From Hanleya hanleyi (taxonomy: Eukaryota > Mollusca > Polyplacophora > Lepidopleurida > Hanleyidae): a stretch of DNA of 64,000 nucleotides. Positions 1 to 10,590 of this stretch are shown here, one piece after another. A program made the translations under genes and the position numbers. Below the pieces are notes generated by a model. That model did not search any database, was not told the origin of the DNA, and saw only the letters and a program-made list of their open reading frames with translations. Within the stretch, counting starts at the first letter, position 1. Every line of letters begins with the position of its first letter. The stretch covers positions 44,330 to 108,329 of the forward strand of contig JAVTVY010025102.1 in the NCBI GenBank assembly GCA_036873755.1. The letters are read 5' to 3'.

Positions 1-448
1 AGACTATAGTTTGTGATCGGGCAGATTGAGCAAACGGGGTACGAGGATCAAACTTGGTGTTGTTAGTTCAAACGAAAGTATATTCACATGCCGATACAGG
101 GGAAAAATAGATGGAAGTACTTTGCAGAATGATTGTCTTCAGTTAAAAACGTCCTGAAAACATTAGACAACTTTAGAATGAAGGCACTTGGTATTATACA
201 AAACAAGATTCCATTTCAAATGTTTATCGGTTACGGTCTCTGAGCAGACAATAGGTGGCTGTTCACCGCTTTGGAGACTAGATGATACCGCTGTTTCCCC
301 ATTGTGGAACGTTGGTACCAGCGGTTCTTGTGATTTTGTGGTCTGAGTGTTCTTTTCTCTTCATTTTGGCGAAGAACATACTTGTTATAATATTGGCGTT
401 ATGGCTTTTATGACTAGTTTGAATTAAGATATATTTCCTAGTGGGCGT
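1..448. other. unassigned sequence
   Basis: No coding region, repeat or RNA gene could be recognised here. Confidence 0.5.
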
Positions 449-540
449 TTAACCCTATCTTGCCTGGGCTGTTTGGGACATGCCCAGGCCCGGGGACCCA
501 TTTCAACGCCCCCCCCCCCCCCCAACGTACTGAATGCATT
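449..540 (+). repeat. 5' end fragment of the TTAA-flanked repeat family
   Basis: The stretch begins TTAACCCTATCTTGCCTGGG, nearly the same as the start of the complete family member at 22,048. Only the first tens of bases are clearly related. A run of about 17 C at roughly 510-530 resembles the G/C runs that follow the termini in other copies. I read it as a truncated or rearranged end; the rest of the family body is not visible. Confidence 0.45.
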
Positions 541-1360
541 TTACATCGCAGATATACGCTTCCTGTGTGGTCAAAATAGGGGAAAATATAAATTGGCAAG
601 TGCGCCACGTTTTCCGAAACAAAGTAATCAGAGAATTTTATTCCGAACGTTCATGAGGTTAGAAACTCGCACAATACACAATAACAAATATGTAAAAAAA
701 GCCACTAAAACTTACGAATCACGTTTACGAATCACGTTTACTTGTCACTGTACTTTTTTCACATATGAAGATAAACATCTATCACCCGATTCACAGTTAA
801 TGACAGGCAACGTTTCATTCATGAAGATTATATAAACGATAAAGACTGCATTTCATTAGGCCGGATTTATCGGTGTATGAAGTACGTGCCAAGAACACTT
901 ACCGTACAGTAAATCAGCGCTACTGCTAACAAAATACATGGAAATGCTGCTCTGAAAATAGAAAGAAATATCGGCATGAAACAGAATCTGAAAAGTTACA
1001 CGCAACTCTGACGCCATTCGTTGGGTAATCTGGAAAAAAACAACTATGAGAGGTATACCAAGACAAGTTGTTCAGTCTTCTCCCATTGTGTCGCTTTCGG
1101 ATCCATGATCGTTTAACTACGTTATCATGCAATGAGCCACCAAATCCACATGAAGTTCTGTGAAGTTAATACCATCACGCAGCATTTGATCAATTTCCTC
1201 CTTTTTGAGTACCGGTAGTGTTCCATGAACCAGGAACCAAAACTGGAAGAACATTGTGGAACCTGATACGGAGAGCATTTGGCAATCGATAAGTGAAATG
1301 TCCAGAGAGACCAGAGGCCAAGGCCAGATGTAATACAAACTACAAGACAAGGTCACCTGC
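541..1360. other. unassigned sequence
   Basis: Short open frames exist on both strands but show no motif, composition or neighbour that supports coding. Nothing else was recognised. Confidence 0.45.
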
Positions 1361-1615
1361 ATCTAGATCAGGATTGCGTATATCCAAATCAGGGTCGCTT
1401 CCATTCAGATAAGAGCTTCATATATTCAAGCCAGCCCCGCATGTATCTAGGTCAGGGCCGCGTTCATCCAGCTCTCGAAATCACGTCTTTACATTCCAGA
1501 GTCGCGTGTGACTAGGCCAGAAAAATGCGCATCCAGCCCATGGCCATAAACACCCAGGCCGAAGCCGCGAACATTCAGGCTGAGCCCTGTGAATCCACGT
1601 CACTGATTGCAATTT
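1361..1615 (+). repeat. degenerate 20-24 bp minisatellite
   Basis: About a dozen diverged tandem units follow a pattern close to CATCCAGGTCAGGGCCGCGT, for example near 1,362, 1,383, 1,440, 1,465, 1,528, 1,550 and 1,572. Unit length drifts between 19 and 24 bases, so the array is old. There is no sign of coding. Confidence 0.6.
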
Positions 1616-2201
1616 CTCGCGATACAGAAATGTATTGATATCTCTAAATATGTGTTATGTATTTCTCCCGTTGTTGGGTTTTAATGTCGACAGCGTCGCG
1701 TTTAACAAGATCCAGCAACTCCATATGATACAGTAGATGGGGTTCATATCCATAAGACAAATCGTACAGATGACCCAATACGAGTTAATAAGAATTCCAC
1801 TTGGTCTTTCGAATGCACTTGCAACTTTTCAAACTTCATACAGCATGCAGCTCTGTCCACAGAGTCTGTGTCAACAGTCTACTTCTTTTTGCCAGCTTCG
1901 CTTGAACTAGAAATTAGAAACCGGTCTTTTTACGATTATAACGGTGACGATTTCGGTGCAAAAATGCTAAAATTACAACGAAAAGTCAAAACGCAGAAAA
2001 CAAGTCCTATAAATAATTATATGCTGTTAACCATATGTTCACATGCTCAGGATGCGCATTTCTGCTTTACTAAGCTTCAGCATACAGCCGTGCAAACTAG
2101 TATATCAGTTTAAAAAAAAAATATACAGTGATGAATATTTTGAATAAAAACGGACCTGAACGTAGACCTGAAATGAATTTTTGACAGTAATATCAATTAA
2201 A
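1616..2201. other. unassigned AT-rich sequence
   Basis: An 81-codon open frame at 1,868-2,113 has no recognisable motif. Nothing else was seen. Confidence 0.4.
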
Positions 2202-2560
2202 TCAACGTTTGGTCATATACATGGAATGGTGTAATTTTTGTGGTCTCCCTGGGGTCTGTTCTAGGTCCTCTGCCCTGGTGTTACTCATGTATATTAACGA
2301 CCTATCACATGGTATTAGTGATTTGTCAACAATTGCATTATTTGCTGATGAGGCCAAATGTGTCAGAACCATTTTCAGCATTGACGATTGTTTCATTCTA
2401 CAGAATGATATATCTAAAGTTGCATCAATGGAGTATGCCCTGGAGCATGAATTTTAATGCGTAAAACTGTAAACTCCTGTCAGTGTCTAGAAAACGCTGA
2501 CCTATTAACTTCAATTACAATTTAAATGATACGACTGTAATGACTGTAAATAGTATGAAT
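2202..2560 (+). pseudogene. non-LTR retrotransposon reverse transcriptase fragment
   Basis: Two overlapping plus-strand frames together show part of the palm of a LINE-type reverse transcriptase. First comes the motif GSVLGPL in one frame (near 2,245). Then, in the next frame, come LLMYINDLSHGI and FADEAK (near 2,345), which matches the usual FADD catalytic block with the second Asp replaced by Glu. A frameshift lies around 2,270 and stops follow after about 2,457, although LLSVS-like residues continue. The copy is a short dead fragment; fingers, thumb and endonuclease are missing. It is not the same subfamily as the element at 3.8-6.6 kb, whose palm reads FADDTSIHV. Family assignment (Jockey/CR1-type) is an inference from the motif spacing. 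Confidence 0.75.
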
Positions 2561-3095
2561 TAAACCAAACACTGAATGGGTGGTTGAAAAGATGCCGGCG
2601 TATTGACAAGAAGTCAAATGACCCTACAGGCATATATACTGACTGCATACTACTAAAAACATCACAACAATCCAAATCGTTCCCTGCGATTTGTATCCTA
2701 ATTAAGGTTTTATTGTAGCTTTAGATGTTCATGCGGACATTTTGATTTGCATGACCACACGGGACGTAGACCTGAACGTCTTTCTTTAATTCCCTTAATC
2801 TGATATTTTCTGATCAAGCTAACGTTATTACAACCAAGGCCAACAAAATGATATGTCTTAAGAGAACATGATAGTATTTCAACGAAGGTCAACAAGAGTT
2901 GATACATATCTTTGGTCAGAGCTTTCTTTGAATTCTCCTCACAGTCATGGTGTATATCATCCAAGTAATTTCTTTCACAAATTAATGGTGTTCAGAGAAG
3001 GAGATTGATAATATATCTTGGGTTAAATTTTCATGACCCTAAATTAGAGGAAAGACTTCTCAAACTCATTTTGTGGTTAATGCGAATTTTATCTG
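2561..3095. other. unassigned sequence
   Basis: Possibly the decayed 3' part of the preceding LINE fragment, but I cannot align it. No other feature was recognised. Confidence 0.35.
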
Positions 3096-3430
3096 GCTTG
3101 GGTGACATTTCGGCCTCCCTAATTATATTTTCTTATCCCTTGGGCTAGGGGGCTGAAACTTACCACACTATACCGCTGATTCAAGCGCTATCAGTAAATG
3201 TAAACACAAATCAAAGATGGCCGCTTTGGTGACGTCATAATGACGCCATTTAGGAAAAAAGCATTTTTGGTCAATCTTTCCTTCAGATTTTTCGAATTTT
3301 TTATTGTGTAATTTCTTCACAAAAACTACATGCTAAATTAGTAAATAATAATCTGATGTGAAATAAAATAGTTTATCCCTACTTTTCCTCGTGGAAAAGC
3401 AATAATTTTGAACTTGAGCAAGACTACGCC
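3096..3430 (+). repeat. TTAA-flanked repeat family, internal fragment
   Basis: Shares an extended match with 22,130-22,420 and 34,180-34,450: a segment reading GGGGCTGAAACTTACCACAC, then a paired gacgtcat/tgacgcc block, a T-rich stretch, and an AAATAAAATAG segment. Both termini are absent, so this copy is immobile. Confidence 0.7.
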
Positions 3431-3791
3431 AATACAGATTGGGCATGACTTTATTACAGACATATACATAATGTGACATTAACATAAAACATACATGTAA
3501 AACACAAATAACATGTGCCCCCAAGTGCATTACATGGTGACAGATTACTATGACTTAGATTACTGCGACTTAAATTACGCACCTTAGATACCGCATTAGG
3601 ATTACGCAACAAGATAAGTCTGACTAGGCTGGTAACCATGTTACCGTAGTGTGATCTGGTAACCATGGTAACCGACAGGCAAAATAGTGTAAATATACAT
3701 AAAACCTGTGTGGGAACACTGAATATGAACCATCTGTGGAATAGGGCCACTATCCATATACTCCAAACCCAAACAGTGTGACCGTAGTATG
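3431..3791. other. unassigned sequence with short degenerate repeats
   Basis: From 3,540 to 3,610 a GATTACnnnGACTTA-like motif of about 15 bases recurs four or five times. CTGGTAACCATG is duplicated near 3,628 and 3,656. Some of this may be the 3' remainder of the DIRS-like element that the LINE interrupted; I could not establish that. Confidence 0.35.
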
Positions 3792-6612
3792 TTAATAATA
3801 ATAATAATAATAACTTTATTTCCTCTGGGTAACTTAATTAGCATACAAGCTAGTCTTCCTTAAGGCCCAGGCAGAGTTAGTAAAATTTAGTAAAACAAAT
3901 ATATATATAAAAATATGGACACATACATACATGCATACCTACATACATTAACACAATCTAAAATCTATCACAAACGCACAATTGTAAATTGCACGCATAA
4001 TATGATATTTTATGAACAATTGTCAGTTGTAAAAAACTGAAAGCGTTTCTAAAATCTTATATCCTCTAAAAAATTTGATTTTAATAGTTGCCGTTTAAAA
4101 GTTATGATGCTATCACAGTTTCGAATTTCTACTGGCAGAGAATTCCAAATTTTTGCACCCGAAAATTGGAAACTTTTACGAAAAAGTTCACAACGCAGGC
4201 ATGGCAATACTAAATCGCCACGTCCACCAGCCCTAGTTCTGGTGGGAACCTTCTGAAATAAGCCTAAAATATAATCGGGGGATAATCCACGATCAACTTT
4301 ATACATGATAACGGCTTTGTGAAAGTTAATCCTTTGTTTCACGGAAATCCATCGTAAGCCTTTGAAAAGTTCCGAGGTCGGTGTTCGAGGTGGGGCTTTA
4401 AGCATAATTCTGGCTGCCCGCTTTTGTAATTTTACCAGTCTGTTGATTGTCCCAGCGTCTGCATTACCCCAAATGACGTCACAATAATCAAAATTGGGCA
4501 AAATGATTGCGTTATAAAGCATTTTTAAAGTATCTAAAGGAACATTATCTCTTAATTTATACAACAAGTAAAGTTTTCGCGAGATCTTATTACACAGTAT
4601 GGTCATGTGAGGCTGAAACGTGAGATGTGTGTCAAATGTTACACCAAGTACTTTTGCTTCGTGTACTCTCTCTATTGGTGCTCCATCAATATAGATAGAG
4701 ACACCAGATACATCCAGTACTCGTTGTCGCGTACGTATAATCATATAAACTGTTTTTAATGCATTCAATATAAGTTTGTTTCTCTTCATCCACACTGATA
4801 ATCTATCAAGATCAGACTGCACTTTGTAGACAGCTGTTTGTAACAACTTATCAGAAACGTGTATACTGGTGTCATCAGCAAACATATTAACAGACGAATG
4901 CTGTGTAGACACAGGTAAGTCATTGACGAATATTAGAAACATCAGAGGGCCAAGAATAGATCCTTGCGGTATGCCAATATTTATGGATTCAGATTCTGTG
5001 ACAGATGTTTTGATAGAAACACATTGTCTCCTATCTGAAAGATAAGATTCAAACCAACAATATAGCTTACCTCTAACTCCAGCGGCATACAGTTTCTTTA
5101 GAAGGATGGAATGGTTTACCGTATCAAAGGCTTTTTTAAGGTCTATAAAGACCGCTAGACAGACTTTACCACTATCAAGACTTTGAAGAAACTCGCCGTA
5201 CAATTTCATTAAGGCCGTAGCAGTTGAATGACCCTGGCGAAAGCCAGACTGACATGACGTAAACCATTTCTTGGATTCTAAGAAACTGTATACGCTGTTA
5301 TGAACTGAACGTTCAATAACTTTGCTAACTATCGAAAGAACTGAGATTGGACGATAGTTGCTCAAATCGGTTTTTGCTCCTGACTTATACAGTGGGAAAA
5401 CCTTAGCGGTCTTCCAGTCAGTTGGAACAATTCCTGTTCGCAACGATGTGTTAAAGACGTATGTTAACGAAGGCAAAATAGCGGGACATGAAACCTTTAG
5501 TAAACGGACACTAATGCCATCCAATCCAGTTGCTTTAGAGTTGGACATAGAGTTAATTTCATTTTGCACAAAACTCTGCGTAATATATGGCAACTCAACA
5601 GAGTCGAGGCATTGCGGCAGCATACTATGATCTGCTTCCACCAAGTTGTTCGTTTGAGATTCAGCCAAAGTTTGTCCGATGTGCGAAAAATATTTGTTGA
5701 ACTCCATAGAGATATCATCGGTTTCGTTGATTTCGCGATCGTCTATAATCAGCTTAGGTGGTACGACTGAGGTTTTACCTGGGAGCAAGTTTCTCAATGT
5801 TTTCCATAGCGATTTAGGGTTAGACTTATTCTCTTCAATTGCACTCTTGAAGTACTCTGATTTCACCCTTTTGGTAAGCCCTACAATATAGTTCCTTTGC
5901 TTTTTATATAAGTCGTGCCACATTTCTTCCTTCGTTGATTCAAATTTTCTTAGTAAATAGTCTCTCCTGTGTATTGCATTTAAAATATCATCGTTTATCC
6001 AAGGAACGGATGATTGTTTTACTCTGCGATGTCTCAAAGGGGCATGCTTGTCTACAATTTGAAAGAACAGTTTCTTCCAAGCATCCCATGTATCGTTGGG
6101 GTCCGTAAAACTTTCTATCACCGACCATGGGACTTCAGAGAGGTCTGCGATATAATCTGATAATACAAATTTTTTAAAACTACGGTAAGAAACCGTTACA
6201 TGACTATCAGCTTTGGAAATACCGCCACGAAGTCTGCGAACAGTATATATAAGGCGGTGGTCAGAGAGGCCAACACTGGCAACACCAGAACAAGGGAAGT
6301 TTGTGGTGTCATTTACATAAATATGATCCAGTAATGTCTCGGTTTCATCGGTGATTCGTGTTGGTTCCTTTATCAGTTGATCATATTGAAAATCGTTCAT
6401 CACTTCTAGAAAGTCTTCCTCGCCCGAGCCTTCCGTCAAATCATAATTGAAATCACCCACAATAATTGATTCAGAATTAGGCGGAATTATTTCTAACAGT
6501 TGGGTAAAAGAGTCATAAAAATCGGATCTGTCAGGAGGACGGTAAACACAGGTCACGATAATAGGCTTTGTGTTTTTGAAACGTATTTCGGCACTGTTAA
6601 ATTGTGAATGTA
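3792..6612 (-). mobile_element. 5'-truncated non-LTR retrotransposon (LINE)
   Basis: The element runs on the minus strand. It starts abruptly inside the endonuclease domain near 6,612, continues through the reverse transcriptase and a short 3' UTR, and ends in a (TAA)n microsatellite tail at 3,792-3,813 (written as TTA/ATT on the element strand). A 5' truncation plus a simple-repeat tail is the signature of target-primed reverse transcription. It sits directly against the tyrosine recombinase gene of the DIRS-like element, so it inserted after that element. No target-site duplication could be established. Clade (Jockey/CR1 group) is inferred from the endonuclease-RT layout and microsatellite tail. 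Confidence 0.85.
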
Positions 6613-6700
6613 GTAAACTGGGAGAAGGACTAGCTGGGCTTAGGGATGGATTGGACGAATGTTTGGAGAGCACGTAACTTAGTGCTAAAAGGGACATCAA
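4049..6700 (-). CDS. LINE ORF2 remnant: partial AP-type endonuclease plus reverse transcriptase
   Basis: The open frame has 883 codons with no internal stop. The first ~33 residues are out-of-frame sequence of the neighbouring DIRS element, so the ATG at 6,700 is not the real start. True element protein begins near residue 34. The C-terminal half of an AP-type endonuclease follows, with TCVYRPPD (about residue 50), IIVGDFNYD (about 80) and the SDHR motif (about 145) that carries the catalytic Asp-His. The N-terminal endonuclease residues are missing. The reverse transcriptase has YRPISVLSIVSKV, FRQGHSTATAL, FIDLKKAFDTV (palm Asp), IPQGSILGPLMFLIFVNDLP and the catalytic FADDTSIHV (about 605). 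A C-terminal region with ILPNFDYCDVIWGNA and LQKRAARI is typical of Jockey/CR1-type elements. The RT is intact, so the copy is young, but it lacks a promoter and a complete endonuclease. Confidence 0.85.
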   Translation of the reverse strand: MMSLLALSYVLSKHSSNPSLSPASPSPSLLHSQFNSAEIRFKNTKPIIVTCVYRPPDRSDFYDSFTQLLEIIPPNSESIIVGDFNYDLTEGSGEEDFLEVMNDFQYDQLIKEPTRITDETETLLDHIYVNDTTNFPCSGVASVGLSDHRLIYTVRRLRGGISKADSHVTVSYRSFKKFVLSDYIADLSEVPWSVIESFTDPNDTWDAWKKLFFQIVDKHAPLRHRRVKQSSVPWINDDILNAIHRRDYLLRKFESTKEEMWHDLYKKQRNYIVGLTKRVKSEYFKSAIEENKSNPKSLWKTLRNLLPGKTSVVPPKLIIDDREINETDDISMEFNKYFSHIGQTLAESQTNNLVEADHSMLPQCLDSVELPYITQSFVQNEINSMSNSKATGLDGISVRLLKVSCPAILPSLTYVFNTSLRTGIVPTDWKTAKVFPLYKSGAKTDLSNYRPISVLSIVSKVIERSVHNSVYSFLESKKWFTSCQSGFRQGHSTATALMKLYGEFLQSLDSGKVCLAVFIDLKKAFDTVNHSILLKKLYAAGVRGKLYCWFESYLSDRRQCVSIKTSVTESESINIGIPQGSILGPLMFLIFVNDLPVSTQHSSVNMFADDTSIHVSDKLLQTAVYKVQSDLDRLSVWMKRNKLILNALKTVYMIIRTRQRVLDVSGVSIYIDGAPIERVHEAKVLGVTFDTHLTFQPHMTILCNKISRKLYLLYKLRDNVPLDTLKMLYNAIILPNFDYCDVIWGNADAGTINRLVKLQKRAARIMLKAPPRTPTSELFKGLRWISVKQRINFHKAVIMYKVDRGLSPDYILGLFQKVPTRTRAGGRGDLVLPCLRCELFRKSFQFSGAKIWNSLPVEIRNCDSIITFKRQLLKSNFLEDIRF

Positions 6701-7638
6701 TATACCTCAGATAGGCATCGCTTTGCCAGTCACCCATAAGTTTGATCCATTCCGATGGGACCCCACTTTGAAAAGCCCAGCCACAACCACCCCGCCTAAA
6801 AGAGTGCCCAGAATACAAGTTACTGTTATAACCGAGACGACATAGCAAGTCTTTTAGTTTCTTAACAAAAAAGGTGTGGGTGGCAGGGGCCAAGCGGCCC
6901 GAGACAAGAGCCACAAAAAATAGGCCCATCTACAGATATAGAAGGGGATTTGCTAAACAATCTGTGAATAGCCGAGTACACGCATAGGGGGTGGTCGGAT
7001 ATAGCCGGAAGTGGAATAGCTAGAGTTCTCTCTCTGAATTGAATAGTTTTACTCCATCTTATATAGATAACCAACCCCCATGTGTGGAACTCGACATCTC
7101 CCCGGGTCAAAAATAATGATGGGTTGAAAGCAGTAGCCTGGGCGGGCAATAAATTACCCTTCCTAAGGAAGGCGAAAAAGGCCACAAGGCAAATAGCCCA
7201 GAATGAACAATCATTAATGGAATCCATATCTAGGAGATGGGCTATGGATAATAAAATCTTGGGGGTGATAGGCAACTTCCTATGTACAGTGTCCCCCTTA
7301 ATGCGTCTAACCCCTTTTAATAGCATTTTAAGATGGTATAGTCCTAGGCAGGGGTTAATATAACCATGCTCTTTATGCAAATTACCTACAACATTCAAAT
7401 ATTGTAGAATAGAAGAGTAGGATAACGATCGGGCTAGAAAGGCAACATATCTGCATAGATCTTTCGGTGAAATAGGCACTGGATATACATGACATAGTAC
7501 ACAGAAATACAAATAGGCTCGCATTTGCGAGGACTGAGTTTTCTTAGTAGAGGTTGCGTACGAGGCTGTCCGGAACAGGGAAATATCCAGATCCAAGGCT
7601 TGCGTCAGCTCATCTGCTGCAAAAGCAAGAGCGCCCAA
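6613..7638 (-). pseudogene. DIRS tyrosine recombinase, one frameshift
   Basis: The first part (7,638 down to about 6,920) has an N-terminal SAM-like core-binding region. It then reaches the catalytic block FFAFLRKGNLLP, where the Arg is the first catalytic residue. The frame shifts around 6,910-6,930 after DGPIF. The next frame continues with GHSFRRGG (His-x-x-Arg box) and GDWQSDAYLRYI, which carries the nucleophilic Tyr. All main catalytic residues of a tyrosine recombinase are therefore present across the two frames. Downstream residues are cut by the LINE insertion. In a living copy this enzyme would insert a circular DNA copy of the element. The single frameshift and the truncation make this copy inactive. 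Confidence 0.85.
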
Positions 7639-9254
7639 GATGACAGGGACATATGATTGCAGGCTATATTACCAATATCAACTGGAATTTCCCCACTTAA
7701 CATTCTATTAAGATGATATTTTTCGTGCAGTCTAGAAATGCTATCTGCCACAGGATTGAGTTTACCTCTAATATAATAGGCTTTCACCTGAAAGTTGTAT
7801 GTGGCAGACAACCAAAATAGTTCTCGCAGACATGACATGACGAATGTATTTTTACATGTCCCTTTGTTAATAATTGCTTTGGCTGTACAATTGTCAGTAA
7901 ACACATGTACCCGTTTGTTGGCCCATAAATGGCCCCATTTATATGCTGCCATAACAATACTGAGTGTTTCTTTATAGTTTATGTGAAGGTCTGCAGCTGC
8001 AGGCCAGTCTAATTGCCAGTTCACATAACACCAGTCACTATCGAACACAGCGCCCCCTGCAATAGGACAGGCATCAGTTTCAAGTGTAGTAATTGGGATA
8101 TCTTCTAAAAAGAAAGTTTTGCCATTAAAGGTGGTAAGGTAATTTTTCCACCACATTAAATCTTTCATAAACTCATCCGTCAGGAGGGCTTTATGATATT
8201 GTTGCTTAAGGGTATTAATGCAGTCTATGATGCGTCGTAAGAATGTTCTCCCACCACGAACAACACTAGATGCAAAATTTAGTTTGCCTGCCAGACGTTG
8301 CAGCTGGCGTTTACTTGCTCTCTTTTTGCTCAAGAATTCTCCCACAATGCACTGTATGTCAGCAATCTTTTCTTTCGGCAGACTCATAGACATAGCCAGA
8401 GAATCCAAAACAATGCCCAAAAACCCTATACTGGTTGCTGGTGAGGTGACTTTACTCCAGCTAATGGCAAACCCTAATCGACGCAGCAGATTAATCAAGA
8501 ATGAGAGTGCTTTATCACATTCCTCCTTGCTGTCGCAAATCAGAAGGAAATCGTCCAGGTAAACTATGGTGCCATGGAAACCGTGATTGAACATCATTCT
8601 ACGGATAGACTGTGTGAGTCTATTGAATATGCCGGGAGAAGCCCGACTACCGAATGGGAGGCGCGTATCGAACATCCAACATGGCGAGTCGGCGTCTGGC
8701 AAATGCCACTGTAGCCCTGTTGCCGGGTAACATTTCGGATGGATATGGACTGACCTATATGCTGACTTCAGATCTACTTTAGCCATATATGAACCTGGTT
8801 TTATTAATTTCTCTGCATCTTGCACTGTTTGGAATTTGAATTTCTCGATATCAACATAGTCATTAACGGCTGATCCCACGGGACGGCTGCAATCATGAAT
8901 AATCCGAATGTCTGTAGAGCCGGGTTTCTCTATACACCCCATAGCACTGACAATATCCGGTTTAGAATCACATATCACATACCTATCCTCCAGGACCTCT
9001 GTCAACACTTGCTTATCTACCGACGATTTCACAGCAGGATCTGTTGCTGATTTATAGTTCTTACATTTAACAGGTTTTAAGTCCGAATCCAGGTCAATAA
9101 TAGAAAATCCATTATTAATTCCATCTAAAATGAATTCAGCATCAATATCATTCACCAATTGGCTTTCCCACACATGCCTTTGACGGTACAGGGGAGATAA
9201 CTCCACAAAGGATTTGCTGACACAAGACGACACCCGTATAGGCGGTCTTGGCAT
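7605..9254 (-). CDS. DIRS reverse transcriptase-RNase H
   Basis: An uninterrupted frame of 549 codons. Reverse transcriptase blocks are visible in order: VDLKSAYRSVHIHP (palm Asp), FGSRASPGIFNRL and the catalytic YLDDFLLIC (about residue 240), then a connection with LGFLGIVLDSL-type residues. RNase H follows, with TLETDACPIAGGAVF, NYKETLSIVMA, VFTDNCTAKAIINKG and NPVADSISRL, which provide the acidic active-site positions. Length and order match DIRS-order RT proteins. It lies 23 bases after the Gag-like frame and overlaps the recombinase start by 34 bases, so coupled or frameshifted translation is likely. The reading frame is intact, unlike its two neighbours. Confidence 0.88.
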   Translation of the reverse strand: MPRPPIRVSSCVSKSFVELSPLYRQRHVWESQLVNDIDAEFILDGINNGFSIIDLDSDLKPVKCKNYKSATDPAVKSSVDKQVLTEVLEDRYVICDSKPDIVSAMGCIEKPGSTDIRIIHDCSRPVGSAVNDYVDIEKFKFQTVQDAEKLIKPGSYMAKVDLKSAYRSVHIHPKCYPATGLQWHLPDADSPCWMFDTRLPFGSRASPGIFNRLTQSIRRMMFNHGFHGTIVYLDDFLLICDSKEECDKALSFLINLLRRLGFAISWSKVTSPATSIGFLGIVLDSLAMSMSLPKEKIADIQCIVGEFLSKKRASKRQLQRLAGKLNFASSVVRGGRTFLRRIIDCINTLKQQYHKALLTDEFMKDLMWWKNYLTTFNGKTFFLEDIPITTLETDACPIAGGAVFDSDWCYVNWQLDWPAAADLHINYKETLSIVMAAYKWGHLWANKRVHVFTDNCTAKAIINKGTCKNTFVMSCLRELFWLSATYNFQVKAYYIRGKLNPVADSISRLHEKYHLNRMLSGEIPVDIGNIACNHMSLSSWALLLLQQMS

Positions 9255-9277
9255 TGGTGAGCTAGTTGTGGTGGGAT

Positions 9278-10388
9278 CTACACATTTTTTGACATCGAGT
9301 GTGTATTTTCTCGTTGGTTATGTGTGTACTGGGGATGCGGCTGATTACACACGATGCAAACATGGGAATATTTACAATTTGCCTTGAATTTACACCCCTC
9401 TCTCGTATTGTATAAAATACATGCCTCTTGTGATTTTTGTGGCCTGGCAGATGGGTTCTTTCGCCCTCTTTCCTGCTTATTCAAGTTTATAGATTTCGGC
9501 TGTAGGGTGACCTGACATAGATGTTGTGAGTCTGAGCCCCAGGGGAAACCATAGTTAGCCTGCATATGTCTATATTGTCTGTCATACAACAATATAGATT
9601 GCCAGTCGTACCGCTGTGCCATTTCGTAGATTTTCACAGTATATGACATATAGTTTGTAATTCGTCCCTGTGACAACTGGTCTTTTTCCATGAGTTCAAA
9701 CATTATACGCATATTTGCAGCACCCCACTGTTCTATTGTCACATTTTCTAATTTGACGCGTCGCGGACCGTTCTGGACCACAACTCGAGAACCCCCCGGA
9801 CCTGTTGAGGAAATGACCTCTTCCGACGGCAGATTAATTGCTGGGTTAATAAAATCAACTATTTCAAGTGCTTTCTCACCTCTATGCGTCCTTAGATATA
9901 CATTCGGGTTCTGATCCAACCTGTTGATGAATTCGGGCTGATTAGGCAATATTGAGCGCTGGTTGTTGACATACGTGGGACCGGTTGCCACGCCTGGTAT
10001 AACTTGTTGGTAGGACCTACCCACAGGTACGCTCCCGTCTAAGTTTGCCTGCAATGCCCGGACTTCTCTATCCAACTGCTCCGTCATACTTCGAGCCCCC
10101 GCGCAGTTTCGTTATAGATGCACATAACACAGACGCTTGTCCGATAGTTAATTTTTGCCTAATGGCTAGAAGTGCCGCTTCATCTAAACTGAGAAGTACA
10201 GCAAAGGAATTGCAGTCTTGTGCGGCCAATGTTTTTTGTGATTTGCCATTTAGACCCACCTCATTTGCCCAGGTGTCGAAATCTGGCGTCATCGTGGTAC
10301 TATCTCGTTGCTCTGCACCATAATCACTATTATGTTCTTGTGTTTCTAGTTCGGAATCTGCCATCGTTCTCGCCAAATTGCAGGGCAC
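9278..10388 (-). pseudogene. DIRS Gag-like protein, possibly in two frames
   Basis: A 106-codon frame (10,388-10,068) overlaps a 269-codon frame (10,087-9,278). The first has an acidic N-terminus and a helical region (FDTWANEVGL ... LSLDEAALLAIRQKL) that resembles the SAM-like start of DIRS Gag proteins. The second has YTVKIYEMAQRYDWQSILLYDRQYR, which I associate with DIRS Gag. It ends in a Cys/His cluster, CILYNTREGCKFKANCKYSH, of the CCCH type. The most economical reading is one Gag ORF broken by a single-base change in the G-rich stretch near 10,095-10,105. Two separate proteins cannot be excluded. Confidence 0.7.
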
Positions 10389-10391
10389 ACG

Positions 10392-10590
10392 GACTAATAC
10401 AATTACACTTAAATTTGCAGATAAAATTTCATTAAAAGTTGACTGCGCCCATGCCGGTGTCGCAGAACAAACTGAGCAGAAACTGCACGGACGAGTTACA
10501 GGAAATGAAGATCACGTGACCGTCAGGTCGGTCATGCGCCATCTGGTGGCCGCCTGTCCAAATCCACATTAATCCGAACTCAATGTGGCA
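10392..10590. other. 5' flank of the DIRS-like element
   Basis: No repeat terminus was recognised. A CACGTG hexamer occurs at about 10,514. If the element has a left terminal repeat it should lie here. Confidence 0.3.

Larger units (their letters stand above)
6613..10388 (-). mobile_element. DIRS-order retrotransposon, 3' end interrupted by LINE
   Basis: Three consecutive minus-strand coding blocks form the set of a DIRS-order element: Gag-like (10,388-9,278), RT with RNase H (9,254-7,605) and a tyrosine recombinase (7,638-6,613). The last two overlap by 34 bases. These elements integrate with a tyrosine recombinase in place of an integrase and make no target-site duplication. No methyltransferase block is apparent, and no hydrolase ORF was seen, so assignment to a DIRS1-, PAT- or Ngaro-type group is open. 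The terminal repeats could not be identified: the LINE removed or displaced the 3' side, and no split repeat was recognised upstream of 10,388. Confidence 0.85.

Noticed and set aside
1117..1362. Short minus-strand open frames at 926-1,362 as genes
   Set aside because: No motif, homology or supporting context; lengths are within chance expectation for this base composition.
3620..3680. GGTAACCATGGTAACC as a perfect palindrome or protein-binding site
   Set aside because: Its complement is GGTTACCATGGTTACC, so it is not self-complementary; only a short duplication.
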